A stretch of 64,000 nucleotides of DNA, from assembly GCA_008828725.1 (NCBI GenBank), contig MEHQ01002657.1:825478-889477 (forward strand), in the 5' to 3' direction. This document shows, piece by piece, positions 17,031 to 28,749 of the stretch. The notes beneath the pieces were generated by a model. The model saw only the letters and a list, made by a program, of their open reading frames with translations, was not told the origin of the DNA and made no database searches. The DNA is from Saccharina japonica (lineage: Eukaryota > Sar > Phaeophyceae > Laminariales > Laminariaceae). The position numbers and the translations under genes were made by a program. Positions within the stretch are counted from its first letter, which is position 1. Every line of letters starts with the position of its first letter.

Positions 17031-18283
17031 GTGCTGTACGTGCGACGTCGCGTGAGGGGCGTGGCTGTTTTTGTTATTGTTTTTTTTTATCTCTGTTTTC
17101 AGGTGTATGATACGTATGATATTTTTGTTTGGCGTCGTTTGCGTTGTACGCTTGGTGAGTTGGGATGGCGGGAAGCATTTTTTCCCCGCCAATCTTATCA
17201 GTTTAACAATTTTTGAGCAACTAGGGAAGGCTGTGAGTATACACGTCGTGCGTTTTTTCTGCGTTCTCTCGAGAGCCTGTTCGAGACTCGCAGCGCATGC
17301 ACATGGTTGCGGATTTTGCCGCGATGGGGAACATTCACGTTTCTCTTGATTGGTTGCCGTGTTTTCAAGTGTGGCTCTTTTGTGTGTTTTCAGCGTGGAC
17401 GATTGCTTTGGTGTCGTTCGTGTGAAACGCTTGTGAAGTGGAATAGCTGCAGTGTTGTCTTAACTGGCCTCGTGTGGGATTGATTGAGCTCGTAATATTT
17501 GATGACCGTCGGGCACGGCTACGAAATACCTTCCAACTTTTTTCAAAGGAGATTTTTTCTCGCTTAACTTTTCTACCGAAGTTTTTCTCGCTTGGCTCCT
17601 GTTGTCGCAAAAGCTGTCGTAGCCAACCAGAGCCGTCAGCGACTGACTACGTGATGGCAATACGAGCTAGTCTATACGAGAAGCAATAATGCGACGATTT
17701 ATTGCGCAGTAGTTTTCGATTAACTCGTTGGCCAAGACGACGCAATACATCAGTATTAACCGCAATACATGGGTGTAAACGGAACGTAAGAAAAGGCGAT
17801 TGCGCTCCCTTGCATGCCCTCGCCCCGTGCCCCTCCCCACCACTCCTCTTCTTATGAGGAAGGAGCGCCTCTTGTTAGGCAGCGAGAGGCCTCGCAGCCG
17901 GGCGGCAAAACCAAAGAAAGAGCCAAGGCAAGGCCAAAGAAAGGCAAAGACTAGGCCAAGGCGGGCCGTTTGAGAGCGGCCAAGTCAGACCAAAGGTCAA
18001 CTCAGCGCAGCCCCGAGCAAGAATAAATGAAAAGTAAATAAAATCGATGGCTTTTTGATGGACGAAAAGTGTATCGCGGCAGCCTTGAAACGCACAACAC
18101 CTGCAAACAAAGAAAAAAAAACGGCTCGCGGACGCTACGGTACCGAGAACTCTGCCGCAGCAAAAAAAAAACTATAATACGTATACTAAATAAAATGTCC
18201 CGAAACGCCTTCGCTCGTGAAAACCTACCACTTGCCCCCGCGAGCCGAGAACCCTAACCCTGCCGCAGCAAAAAAAAAAGCTA

Positions 18284-18460
18284 TACAGTACAAGACCCCT
18301 GCTAAGAAAACGAGTACGTACTAAGAAAGCCAGCCTTGAGATTTGCAGCAAAAACAAGAAATTCGGGAGCCGTTATACTGAACATACCGTAGAACGCACC
18401 AATTCTCAAAAAACAAATCCAGCCTAGACCAGCTTTCCTGTTTCCTACTAGGGGTCCTGA
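18284..18460. repeat. TIR element, TACAGTACAGGACACC family, copy 1
   Basis: The left end TACAGTACAAGACCCCTGCT and the right end (CTACTAGGGGTCCTG) are imperfect inverses. The interior AAGAAATTCGGGAGCCGTTA is shared with the better-preserved copy at 59102-59279, whose termini are near-perfect inverted repeats. Confidence 0.6.
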
Positions 18461-18686
18461 ATGTGCATGAAGTACTACATATCTCGAAACGCCTTCGCTC
18501 GTGAAAACCCCACCACTTGCCCGCGCAAGCACCCCACAGCCCCACCGCGCGCGCGATGCACCCCCCCCTACTACCCCTACTACTCGTACCACTCTAACAA
18601 CCCGCTCCCGCCCCCGCCCTCAAAAGCGGCGATGACGGCGGTGCATCGAGAAATTCCTAGCGTGCTCCTCCCCCCACCCACCCTCT

Positions 18687-19061
18687 TCACGAGTTGCTCT
18701 TCGCCTTCTTGGCAGTATCACTCCCCGCGGCCTCCGCCTCCTGCCCCCCCCCACACCCTGCCCCTCCCCCGTTCGCCGTGGCCGTGGCAACCTTGCTCGG
18801 GGCCACCTTCGGCGTTGGCCTTCCCTTTCGCTTTACGACCATCACGTTCGCTGCTGGTGCGCCTGCCGCGCCTCCCCCAACCCCGGAAGATGAAAACGCC
18901 GTCGAAGCGCCGCCGAATCCCCCCCCCCCGGCGGTTCCTGCCGAGTTCCCAAACCCTGGAAACCCCGTCCCCTCCGCCGCTCCCGCCGTTCCCGATGGCG
19001 CGCCAAAGCCAATCGTGGTCACCTCCCCAACGCCGTTGCTTTCCGAGGCGGCCCCCGCCCC
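18687..19061 (-). other. In-frame continuation of NASP gene beyond a TGA
   Basis: Directly after the TGA that closes the NASP frame, the same frame stays open for 124 more codons. It contains TTIGFGAPSG, echoing TTVGFGDASS just before the stop. It then has a basic segment VVKRKGRPTPK and ends with DTAKKAKSNS. KRK and DxxKKAK clusters are typical of the NASP C-terminal nuclear localisation region, so this tract probably belongs to the protein. Possible explanations are a sequencing or assembly error at the TGA, a true null or truncating allele, an unrecognised short intron, or readthrough. No good short intron could be drawn. Confidence 0.45.
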
Positions 19062-22000
19062 TCATTCCCCTCCCCCGCCTCCGCCCCCAAGCGAAGACGA
19101 GGACGATGCGTCCCCGAAGCCGACGGTTGTTGACACGGCACCGCTCTTGTACTCGGCCAGGGCTTCCATGTCCTTGCCGCTGACCATGGTATCGATCGTC
19201 TCGAGGATGGCGTCCAGAGCGTCTTGAAGCTCCTCCGCCGATCCGCTGACGAGGGGAGCGGGAGCGGGGGCGGCATTGGCAGCAGCAGCAGCAGCGGCTG
19301 GAGGTTCTTCGCCGGATTCTCTCCCTCTACCTTTACCTTTGCCTTTGCCCTTGCCCTTGGAGGTTTCGCTGGGTGATTCTGTGCTGTCCTCGCCGTTGTT
19401 CTCTTTGCCGGGGGAAGCGCACGGTGCCGGTGTTGGCGTTGGTGTTGCAGCCGGCGCCGGCGCCGGTGCGCCCAATAACGAGATCATGGCCTTGAAGATT
19501 CCCGCCGCTAGACGGTACTGTTCGACCGACAGGGCCACCATCGCATCCTTTTTTTTTCGGGCGGGGGGGGGCAGCGGTGGTGTCAGTGGTTCCGATTTTC
19601 GATGGGAAAAAAAGCACCAGGTACTAAGTGAGGAATGCAAAAGAAGCGTTATTGGGCGAACAAACAATGAAGGTCCGTCGACCATTATAACGCAGCCGAT
19701 TTCAACAGATAAGAGCACCAACAAAGAAAGTACATATTATAGAATACTCGGTACACAAACCAACATCAACCCCTTTTTGGAAACACGAGGAAACGAACGA
19801 ACAACAGAGACGCAGGAACGTGTCTTGCCCCCCCCCCATGTCAACACACGTTTCAAGGCACCATATATAGGAACACGGACGAACAGCAAGATACAGGGAC
19901 ATGTCTTATCGACAGCAGAAGCGCACACCGGCACCACCCGCGGGGTGATGAGACAAACACACCCCCTGGAACAAATTTCCCAAGACGAGTTTCTTCCGAA
20001 ACTAGGGGGGGTGTACTCATGTCGTGCACGGCCGTAGTCGTATGGCCATATAGACCCTCGCACAACGAAAATAGCGGCGGCGTTGGCAAGATGCCATCGA
20101 GATATTTCCGTAGACAACATCGCTCGGTGTTTGCACCCTCTCCCCGTTGTCGAGCCCACATCAGCTTAACCCTTTCAGAACTGCAAAACTTATCCCACAC
20201 TAGTTCCAAGTAGTTTGTCCCCAAAATCGTGGTACCGATTCTTAAGGGGTTAAAAATAGCACATTCGTCCGAGGGGGTGTACTATTTTATCACCCCCGGT
20301 TATACCAGGTGATACGGGTTATGCATGCAACCATGCGTGTACATATCAAACCAGCGGCAGCAATCGCCCCACCTTATCAGCGCCCTCGAGCGTCGACGCG
20401 TAGAACAACGCCTGCGCCCGGCGTACGTGCGCGTCGGCGACGCCTCGAGACACCGGGCACGGCATGGCCAAGCGGTGCTGCAGGCACGTCTCGAACTCGT
20501 CGGCGGCCTCGTTGTACATACCGTTCACCATGTTCAAATCGCCCAGTCGGAGGTGGACCTGTCGTCGTGCCAAGCGACCGAGGTTCAATGGGGGAAGGGC
20601 GAGGGGTGGGGCAAGGGGGGGTGACATGAGCTTCGCAGTTGGAGGTTCGATCAGCACAAGAAGTTTTACGGACATAAGCGAGACTACTGTTACATGTATA
20701 TCATCACTACTATTGACGTTAGCACAAGGGGTTTCATGAACATGAGCAAGACGGTTACTCTTCATACTATACGACGTATGTATCAGAGGGATATATCAGT
20801 TCTGCGGTCGCTAACCATCGAGAATTAATCGTGAAATATCATCGCATGCCGATTGTATTGTATACCATACCTGGTAAAGAGGACGAACGTCAAAGTATGT
20901 ACACACCAGAACAATGCTTGTATCATATTATGTGAATATGTACTCGTAGAGTCTTCGTGTCGTATACCTGGTTGTATACACCCGAAAGCTATACGAGCTG
21001 GGCCAGCCAAAATAATGTTTTTAAAGCAGATTGGCCATGCCCCGACCAATTTAACGAATTTGGACCTGGAATTTGGACACAGCAGTGTAGGTCATCTACT
21101 ATCCAACACACTTGCCGCCTGCCCTTTTTTTTTTTTTTTTTCCTCGAGAGAGATACGACGATCCAAAAATCGAAAAAAATGCAAAAGCGATCAAAACTAC
21201 TTGAAAAAAAACAAAAACAAAGAGGGCAGGCGGCAGGTATTTTTGCACGTACGGTTCAAAGACGTGGTTAAAATGTCAGAGTAAAAATCTCAAAATTGGT
21301 CGGGGCATGGCGGAAATACAATTTTTCCGTAATTACTTGACTTATATATGGAATCGAGTTTTGGTCATATCTCTTGATGGGTGGAGAATTGGGCAACGAG
21401 ACTTACATCGATCTTCTCCTTGTGTCGTCAGCATTGTCTACACCAAATTTCATGTTGATCGAAAATGACATTTTTTATACGAAATTAGAATGAAAAAAAT
21501 GTTTTCGAGTTTTCGCGGATATCTCGGCGAGATCGAGTCGAGAAAAAAAAATGTATATAATTTTTCATATACCGTTTTTTTTTGCACAAGCACTGGTATG
21601 TTAGGGTTGGCGCTTCAAACTTGTGTAGCCTAATTCGCAGTGGTTCACGAGATTCGACTTTAGGAAGCTTTGTACGTTTCTTGGCTGGCCCAGCTCGTAT
21701 ACGTACAAACATATTTAGACTATTACGTACTGGTATGTACTACAAGCAGTACGTAGTTTAAGGTATGGCGAGTACCGGGTAGATCGTACAGAGTACTATC
21801 AAGCAGTAGAGCACCAACATCCAACACTCTCAACACGACAACACGCGTACAACAGACTGCTGCTTGTGCCGCGTTTTTGAAATCCGGATGGCACACCATG
21901 GTTTCAAGTATATGAAGGCTCTTGTGTACCTGTGGTACCTGGTAAACAAGTGAGACAAGCTTGAAAAACGTTTAATACAAAAAACAAACGGGAAAGGATG

Positions 22001-23172
22001 CAATTCTACTGCTTGGTATTTCGTACGTTCTTGAAATGGTCCACAGAGCACAGCCAGAGTCTTATGTTCACGACCAGCGCGCGCAGCGGAATGAACCCCG
22101 GTAAACCAGGTACTATCTGGTATGATAAATTGAACAGCATTGGTGCATGGCGCCTGCATCTCATCACCGGGAGACCGGCGTCATCCCTTTGCGAACACAA
22201 ACAAGCAGTGAGTACGTATTATACGTACGATATACTATACCTGGTACCTGGTAGGCACGTACTGCTGCTGTACTACCTGGTAGATAGTACGTACCGGTAC
22301 AGCAGTATATTCCCTCTCCTGGTATATATGATACCAGGTATGCCATACAACAGTACTGCAGCAGTAGGTACCATAGGACAGCAGTCAGTACAAGATGCAA
22401 ACGTACTACTCATATCACTACTCGTACTGTACGTACAACAGTAGATACCAGTGCTCGTAGTCTATACATCAGCAGCACGTACGTAGTGCTCGTGGCTCGT
22501 GGACATCCATCCTTCCCCTCTCGTATGTAGTCTGTACGGTCTTATCCGTCGCGCAAGCCAACAACAACAACAACAACAACAGCAGCAGAAAAGCCCAAGC
22601 CCACTACGACGACTCATAACCCCGCCCTTCTCCCGCACCTTGCCGATGGCGACTCGAATCTCCTCCGTCATCTCCAGCTCGCTGTAAATCCTGCGCGCCA
22701 TCTCGAGGTTTTCCCAGGCAATTTCCAGGTCATCTTCAGCCTCCTGGTCTGGCGTCGGGGCGTCGCCGGCCGCAGCGTCTCCGTCTCCATCTCCCGCCCC
22801 TCCCGCGGCGGCGCCCCCGTCCGACGCCCCACCACCCCCATTCTCCTCCGACTGGGCGATTGCTCCGTGGAGCTGGGCGTCGACGATCGCCATGGCCTTC
22901 TTCTTCTCGACCTCGGTGATCGCGTCCCCGAACACGGCGCCTGACTCCTCGGCGTTGTACAGCAGAGAGTTTCCGTACTCGTAGTAGAGGGGGGCGAGGG
23001 CGGGGCACATCTCGTTCCCGCTGAGGACGGCGACGCGGGTCTCGAGGAGGCCGCTGAAAAAGTCGACCGCCTCTTCGAGCCGGCCGTCGTTGATGAGCTT
23101 GCGCCCGGCCTTGTACTGGGGGTCCGCGAGCGTGGCCGCCACGGTGTACTCTTCTTTCTTGTCCGACGACAT
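19062..23172 (-). CDS. NASP/Hif1-like histone chaperone (SHNi-TPR)
   Basis: This nuclear histone H3-H4 (and H1) chaperone protects soluble histones and aids chromatin assembly. Three exons (23172-22639, 20558-20373, 19547-19062) with phase-0 GT-AG junctions give 401 aa. TPR1 is near residue 15 (AGRKLINDGRLEEAVDFFSG). TPR2 is interrupted by an acidic Gly/Asp/Ala-rich insert (about 115-145) and resumes with EIAWENLEMARRIYSEL, the SHNi-TPR hallmark. Exon 2 supplies VHLRLGDLNMVNGMYNEA. A further TPR spans the exon 2/3 junction (AHVRRAQALFY to EQYRLAAGIF). After it come a Lys/Gly-rich linker and a helix (ELQDALDAILETID). A poly-Gly stretch precedes the TGA, beyond which a NASP-like basic tail continues in frame. 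Exon 3 begins after an A-run (GAAAAAAAAAG|GAT), an unusual acceptor. The start Met is clear because the TPR begins soon after it. The gene is divergent from the eIF4B-like gene. Confidence 0.85.
20003..20063 (-). repeat. Poly-C SINE-like element, 3' tail fragment
   Basis: On the plus strand this is a G-tract followed by TGTACTCATGTCGTGCACGG, the reverse complement of the last 50-60 bp of the poly-C-tailed element. It lies in NASP intron 2. Confidence 0.75.
20166..20253. repeat. TTAA-flanked mini-element (family D), copy 1
   Basis: The ends TTAACCCTTTCAGAA and TTCTTAAGGGGTTAA are imperfect inverted repeats beginning and ending in TTAA. The core TAGTTCCAAGTAGTTTGTCC recurs at 48221-48308, on the other strand at 53657-53746, and weakly near 62170-62250. 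TTAA termini are the target signature of piggyBac-type transposition; that link is an inference. It lies in NASP intron 2. Confidence 0.55.
20991..21700. mobile_element. 710-bp TIR element with nested inverted repeats
   Basis: The outer ends ATACGAGCTGGGCCAGCCAA and TTGGCTGGCCCAGCTCGTAT are perfect inverted repeats. Inside, a second pair (GGCCATGCCCCGACCAATTT near 21033 and its inverse near 21295) brackets a third pair (CCGCCTGCCC near 21117 and GGGCAGGCGG near 21222). There is no transposase. It lies in NASP intron 1 and looks like a non-autonomous DNA transposon with nested or stepwise insertions. Confidence 0.65.
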
Positions 23173-23677
23173 GCTGCGGCTATGGGCAGGCTGCCCTGAA
23201 ATGGTGCAAGGGAGTGGCGCTGCCCTGCTGTGAGGCAATATCAACGTCGCTCGCTTGCTTGTTCAAGTTTTCCGTCTTCCCCTCACACGTACGTTCTGCC
23301 TGTGCTCTCGTCTTCCGTCGCTTCTCTGGTATCTTGCCTGAGATCCTAGAGCGTGGCAGGCTCAGCAACCCTCTCTTGTCGTCGGCTTCCGCTAAAGTCT
23401 GGTACTCGCGAGGTCCAACTCCGTTGCAGGGGGCAGGGTTTTTGAAAAGCGGGTGGGAGTGGGGGTGCGTCGTCGGGGTGCGAATATTTGAAAAAACTAA
23501 CAGCCCCTCTTCAAGAATGCTCCAAGGTCATAAAAACCCGCCTTGCAGAGTGGGTGGAGGGTGGAGGGGCATAACCAGAAGACATTCAAAAATTGAATTT
23601 GGAACTCACGGCACCCGCCCCTCGCTCTCCCACCAGACCTTCACCACTCGCACCACCGAGTGCAGGCTTCTGCTATC
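23173..23677. promoter_or_regulatory. Shared divergent promoter region, NASP / eIF4B-like
   Basis: 505 bp lie between the two divergent start codons. An open plus-strand frame crosses it but has no domain and overlaps the eIF4B start in another frame, so it is treated as non-coding. No TATA or other box stands out. Confidence 0.5.
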
Positions 23678-24572
23678 ATGGCGAAGAAAGGAGCTGTGAA
23701 GATGGGATTAGCTGACTTCCTGGGCCCGAAAGCCGCTAACGCGTCGCAGTCGGTCAAAGGGCATATGCTTCCCTCCGGCCCCGACCCGAACAGAGAGTGA
23801 GTGTACCCACCGGCTTGTGGGGGGTAGAGACGACTTTTTTTTGTGGGAGCTTGCGCTTCCCTCTGTCTTTAGTGCGGGGAATGCTCGCGGTCGCCGGTGT
23901 TTACGTGTTCACGCGGCAAGCGCTTTCACCGGGTAATTTTTTCGGGCGTCTAACCACGACCGCTGATTGAGGCCGTACGTCTGCGTGGTGCGTGTTCCCT
24001 AAAAATTGTACTTTTATGAGACTTCCCTCTCACAGAAGCAGCGGTGTGCGTGGTGCGTAAGCAACGTCTACGTCTCCTTTCCCGGTATAATTGCTGCTGC
24101 GGCTGCTGCTGGCTTATCCTGCTGCCGCTGCCGCATGGCTTCGGTGGGCCCATGCGACGCGCTGATGCGTTGGCCCTCCACGTATGGCAGACGCCATCGC
24201 CCGCTGCCGATGTAACAACTAAAGCCTCGCAGGGCAAGCAGAGCAGCGCCTACGATGATGCTTCTCGAAAAAACGTTTGATGCAAGTGCACGGACGCGTG
24301 CACACAAGCACTTTTTTAGTTTTCTTCAGTTTTTCAATTATTCGAGTTCTTTCGAGTATGTTTGCACGATTGTCCCATTCATGTCTCATTTTTCTTTTTG
24401 TTAAAAGGTTTTTCGTCCCGTCTTCACCGTCTTCCTCGTACGGTTTGTGTCCTTTTTATTAGACTATTTTCCACATCATCGTCCGGAATCGTTTTGTTTT
24501 GCTGCTACATACTGCTGTTTGCTCATACTGCCGTGTTTTCTGTGCCGTGCCGTGCGCCTGCTTGCCTACCTA

Positions 24573-24636
<64 letters not shown>

Positions 24637-27519
24637 CCGGCCTGCCTGTCTGCCTGCCTGCCTATTTGTCCCCAACCTGCAACACAAAAAAAAAAAAAAA
24701 AAAAACACAGCCCTGACGAGCGCCGCGGCCCTGGAGGACGTCGCTTCGACGACGACTATGACGGCCCCGGTGCTCGCGCAGACGGCGCAGACCAGTGGAG
24801 GCGAGGACCCGGGGCTGGTGGTGGTGGCGGCGGCGGAGGTGGCGGTGGCATGGAGGAGCGCCGTGGGGGCGGATACGACCACGAACGCGGAAGCATGGCT
24901 CCCGAGGACGGAACATGGCGCAGCCGTGCCGCCCCTCCCCGTCAGCAGGGCGGTGGGGGTTTCGACCGCGATGGAGGCGGCGGCGGCGGTAACCGCATGG
25001 GCGGAGGCGGCGGCTTCGGAGGAGACCGCGATGGAGGTGGTGGTGGTGGTAACCGCATGGGCGGAGGCGGCGGCTTCGGAGGAGACCGCGATGGAGGTGG
25101 TGGTGGTGGTAACCGCATGGGCGGAGGCGGCGGCTTCGGAGGAGACCGCGATGGAGGTGGTGGTGGTGGTAACCGCATGGGCGGAGGCGGCGGCTTCGGA
25201 GGAGACCGCGACGGCGGCGGCGGCGGCGGTTTCGACGAACGTCGGAGCGGCCCCGGAAGGGACAGCGGTTACGACAACCCTGCCCCCTCGACCAAAGAGC
25301 GCCCTCGCCTCCAACTGAAGGGTCGCACGCTTGCCCTGCCCGAGCAGCCCGTCGTGCCCGCGGCGGTCGAAAAGAAGGCGGCCCCGGCCGCGAAGCCGAA
25401 GCCGTCGGGACCCAGATCGAACCCGTTCGGCGCCGCCAGCGCCGTCGACACTACCCAGCGGGACCTGGAGATCGAGGCCAAGGCCGAGGCTGCCCGGCAG
25501 TCCACCCTGCGCCGCCGGGACGAGACCATCCGCTCGAGCAAGCCCGCCTCGGTTGCCGTGGATGACGCCGCCGCCGGTGGTGAGGGGGGAGACGCTGCGG
25601 CCGAGCAATCAGGAGCCCCCGCGGGAGCGGAGGAGGAGGGTGGCCCGGGGTCTCCCACTACGGTGGCGGTTGAGAATGGCGATGGCGGCGGCCGAAAAGG
25701 AGACGACGCGGCGGAGGATGGTTCTCCCATTGCGCCGAAGGCCGAGCCGGCCAAGCCCGTGGGCAGATGGGCGGCCCTCCGGCGGGAGGGAGGAGGAGGG
25801 GGAGAGGACAGGGCTCCCCCCGCCCAGCGCAGGGATCGCGACGACGACCGCAGGGGTGGCGGTGGGGGAGGGTTTGACGGGCGCGGTGGCGGCGGCCGGG
25901 ACGAGAGGTCGTCCTTCGGAAGACGGAACGACGGCGACTCTGCCGGCGGCGGTGGGGGCGGAGCGGGAGGGTTTGGCGGCGGAGGCCGCATGGAGCGCGA
26001 GCCTTTCCAACCCCCAGCCCCTCCAGCGGGAAACGCGTTCGCCAAGCGCTTCGGCTCCAACGACCGCGAAACCGACCGATCGTTCCCTCGACCCCGCGCC
26101 GGAGGCATGGGCGGAGGTATGGGCGGCGGCGGGGGCGGGTTTGAACGCAATAACGACGACCGACGCGGTGGCATGGGCGGGGGGATGGGCATGGGTGGTG
26201 GCTCCGACCGGTGGGATGACGACAGGCGCGGCAGCGGCGGAGGCGGCGGCGGTTACGACCGCAGGGACGACGGCCGCGGCGGCCCGGGAGGAGGGGGAGG
26301 AGGAGGTATGCCGATGGGCGGGTCGAGGTTCAGGAGGGAAGACGACGGAGGTTCTCAGCGCCAATATGGCTCCGGAGTCTCCGAAGGGCGCCCCGCCCTC
26401 AACATCAGGCCAGCCGGTGGCGGCGGCGGCGGCAGCTCGGGCGCGACATCGTCGCCGCCGTCCTCCCTGTCGAAGATGTCCATGAAGGGAAGCAATCAGG
26501 CGGCGCCTGCGGTCGAGGCCGAGGTTGCCGCCGCCCCCGAGCCGGAACCGGAGGTCGAGCCGACGCCGGAACCGGAGCCGGAAGAGCCCAAGGAGGACCC
26601 GGTGGAGGTGGCGCGATTGGCTGCCGCCGAGGCGTTGGCGAGCGGCAAGCGTGGGGGCGAGCTCAAGGAGTTTGTCATGGCGCAGGAGAAGCGCACCACC
26701 GCGGGCGCCCTGCTGGCGGCCGTGCTCGAGGGCGCCGAGAGCCCCCAGGACATGAAGTGGTCGGAAAAGGGGGAGTTCGGACCGGCGCTGACCGCGCTGT
26801 CCGGCGGCAGCACGGAGAAGCAGATGGAGATGATCTACTCGGCGGTGGCGAAGTGCAATGCGATGGGTTTCCCGAAGGACGCCGGGGTGGCGGTGGTGCA
26901 GACGTTGTTCATGGGCATGTACAACTGCGACCTCTGCGAGGAAGAGGCCTTCATCGAGTGGAAGGTGGGTGTCTTTTTGTTTGTTTGTTTTTTGGTGACA
27001 GCGGGTGGTGGTTAAGGGGGGCTGTTTCTAGCGATTTTTTTTTGTCGTCGACAGTGTTTGCGCGCAAAGTCTCCTTGCGGTGGATGCAAAATTTGGCTGT
27101 CACGCTGTCATCCCCCCCCCACGCCCCGGCAGCAAAAAGCAAAAATATATATATATCTTTGTTCGATTGTTGTCGTGCTGCACGGTCCGTCGGTTTGTGT
27201 GCTTCCGCCAGCTGCCGTCTGTTTATTGTTTTCGCTCCTTTTGCCGACGGAGGTAGCAATTTATGGAGGCCGACTATGGTGGCCCACGTACGATTCTTGC
27301 TTTTTTTTTCTGCGTTGCCGAAACATGTAATGTGACGAAACTAACGCCCCCCGCCCCTTCTCTCGCTCCATCCATCGCCTATGCTTTTTTTACCGTACCC
27401 CCTGTTCGCAGGATGACGTGGACAACCCGGCGGAAGGCCGCATGAAGGCCGTCATGCAGACGACCCCTTGGTTCTTGTGGCTGGAGTCGGTCGACGAGGA
27501 GGAAGACGAGGAAGACTGA
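23678..27519 (+). CDS. eIF4B-like translation initiation factor with C-terminal W2 domain
   Basis: Three exons (23678-23796, 24711-26964, 27412-27519; phases agree) encode 826 aa. The N-terminus KKGAVKMGLADFLG resembles the eIF4B start (basic stretch then a TDFL-type motif). Residues about 45-215 are Gly/Arg/Asp-rich, including four near-identical 20-residue repeats. At about 236 comes RPRLQLKGRTLAL, then at about 275 SNPFGAASAVDTTQRDLEIE, the eIF4B signature pair (RPRLNLKPR and GGAKPVDTAAREREVE in animals). More RGG-like repeats follow. The last 160 residues form a W2 (eIF5C) domain, ending FPKDAGVAVVQTLFMGMYN, EEEAFIEWKDD, TTPWFLWLES and an acidic tail, as in eIF4G-family, eIF5 and eIF2Bepsilon C-termini. 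No RRM is visible. It likely stimulates eIF4A helicase and 43S recruitment; W2 domains bind partner factors such as eIF2beta, eIF4A or Mnk. The eIF4B call is an inference from motifs. Confidence 0.82.
24554..24664. repeat. (CCTG)n microsatellite in eIF4B intron 1
   Basis: About 25 copies of the tetranucleotide CCTG (TGCC) lie immediately upstream of the exon 2 acceptor. They are followed by a 22-bp A-run and ACACAG|C. This makes a very unusual 3' splice region with little T-rich tract. Confidence 0.9.
24964..25230 (+). repeat. 60-bp coding tandem repeat (Gly-rich) in eIF4B-like gene
   Basis: Four copies of a 60-bp unit encode the 20-residue block starting FGGDRDGGGGGGNRMGG. The middle copies are identical at nucleotide level, including a GGTGGTGGTGGTGGT run, which indicates recent slippage or gene conversion within the open frame. 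Confidence 0.9.
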
Positions 27520-27710
27520 ACGGACTGAATCCGGGAGGGGGAGGAGGGGGCGTCTGCAGCAGTAGTAGCCATGGGCCTGAGAAAAAGCTATTAGCCCTCT
27601 CAGCCGAGTGGACATTTTTTTCCCCCCCGCCTCTTTTTTTTGTTTCGATGCACAGCGGTAGAAAAATCTCTCGGGCTGTGAGGGAGGTGGGGGGTGGGTG
27701 GGGGGTGGGT

Positions 27711-27742
<32 letters not shown>

Positions 27743-27980
27743 GAAAGCGTCCGAGGAGTGTGGCTGCTTCGTCTTTGGGGCGGCCGTTGTTTTCTGTATG
27801 ACTAATATAGCCCATTTTTGGCATCGGGAGATTAAATGGATTCACTTCGGGAATATACGTCTTGGGCGCGGAGCCGTTGTGATGGAAGAGTCTGCGCCGA
27901 GGTCGTCGTACGATGGCGGTCGGTGAGTGAGGCGGTAGGCTCCAGGGATTTGGAGGAGAGAGGGAGGGGACGGGGGGGGG

Positions 27981-28061
27981 NNNNNNNNNNNNNNNNNNNN
28001 NNNNNNNNNNNNNNNNNNNNNNNNNNNNNNNNNNNNNNNNNNNNNNNNNNNNNNNNNNNNN
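27981..28061. other. Assembly gap (81 N) inside a G-tract
   Basis: The unknown bases are bracketed by G-runs on both sides (9 before, 24 after), so the gap probably marks a longer poly-G/poly-C tract that could not be sequenced. Confidence 0.95.
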
Positions 28062-28749
28062 GGGGGGGGGGGGGGGGGGGGGGGGACGCTGTGGAAGGGA
28101 AAACGATAGGCCGTGAGAAAGGTGTGAGTTTTTGTTGTTGTTTTGAGTGCGTGTGATGGTTGCGACCACTTTTTTTGTGTGATCAGTGGAGAAAATCTTC
28201 TTTTTTTTTTCTCCCCCGAAGGCCATTTTCGTGCGGGATCGGGGGGGGGCAAGGGGGGGGAGGGGAGGGGAGGGGAAGCCTGCGGTGGCCTTGGCGACTG
28301 CTGCCGGTAATACTATCAAGCCCATGATCCGTGCCCGCATCAGAGTGAGGGTGGTTTGTTTCGTTTTTTGCGGCGCTTCGGGCGCTTTTTTCTTTTTTCC
28401 AGACCAGAGCAGGCATGATACGGTAAAATGTGTAGTAGTAGTTAGTAGGCGTCGTGCTGTGTTTTCTGCCTCGTAGGTCTCACAGGAGAGTCGGCAATTA
28501 CGCGATGAGGAGGAAAAAGCAGAGGAGAGATGGATGGATGACAGGTTGTCGGTGGTAACATCGGAGGGAGTGCATGTATTATCTCTTTTTTGTGTTTTGC
28601 GCGTAACTAAGTAACTGCGGCCCCGAAAGGGTCGTGGCTTTGTTGGTTCTACTAAATTAGTAGGAGGTCTGCAAGGGTATGTTTGGTAGGGGGGTATAAT
28701 ACTCGGGGGTTCCCGCGTACGAAACCTTGGTTGTGTGGGTCTTATACTT

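Larger units (their letters stand above)
16816..18686. other. Spacer between convergent Dus and NASP genes
   Basis: This spacer contains the second copy of MITE family B, a TACAGTACA-ended TIR element (18284-18460), and a pair of direct repeats starting CGAAACGCCTTCGCTCGTGA at about 18200 and 18484. A G/A-rich stretch lies at 17860-18000. No coding frame is supported. Both neighbouring genes end here, so their 3' UTRs lie inside it. Confidence 0.45.

Noticed and set aside
25269..26364. Long antisense and alternative frames inside the eIF4B-like exon 2
   Set aside because: GC-rich repetitive coding DNA keeps other frames open; only the annotated frame joins exons 1 and 3 in phase and carries eIF4B and W2 motifs.
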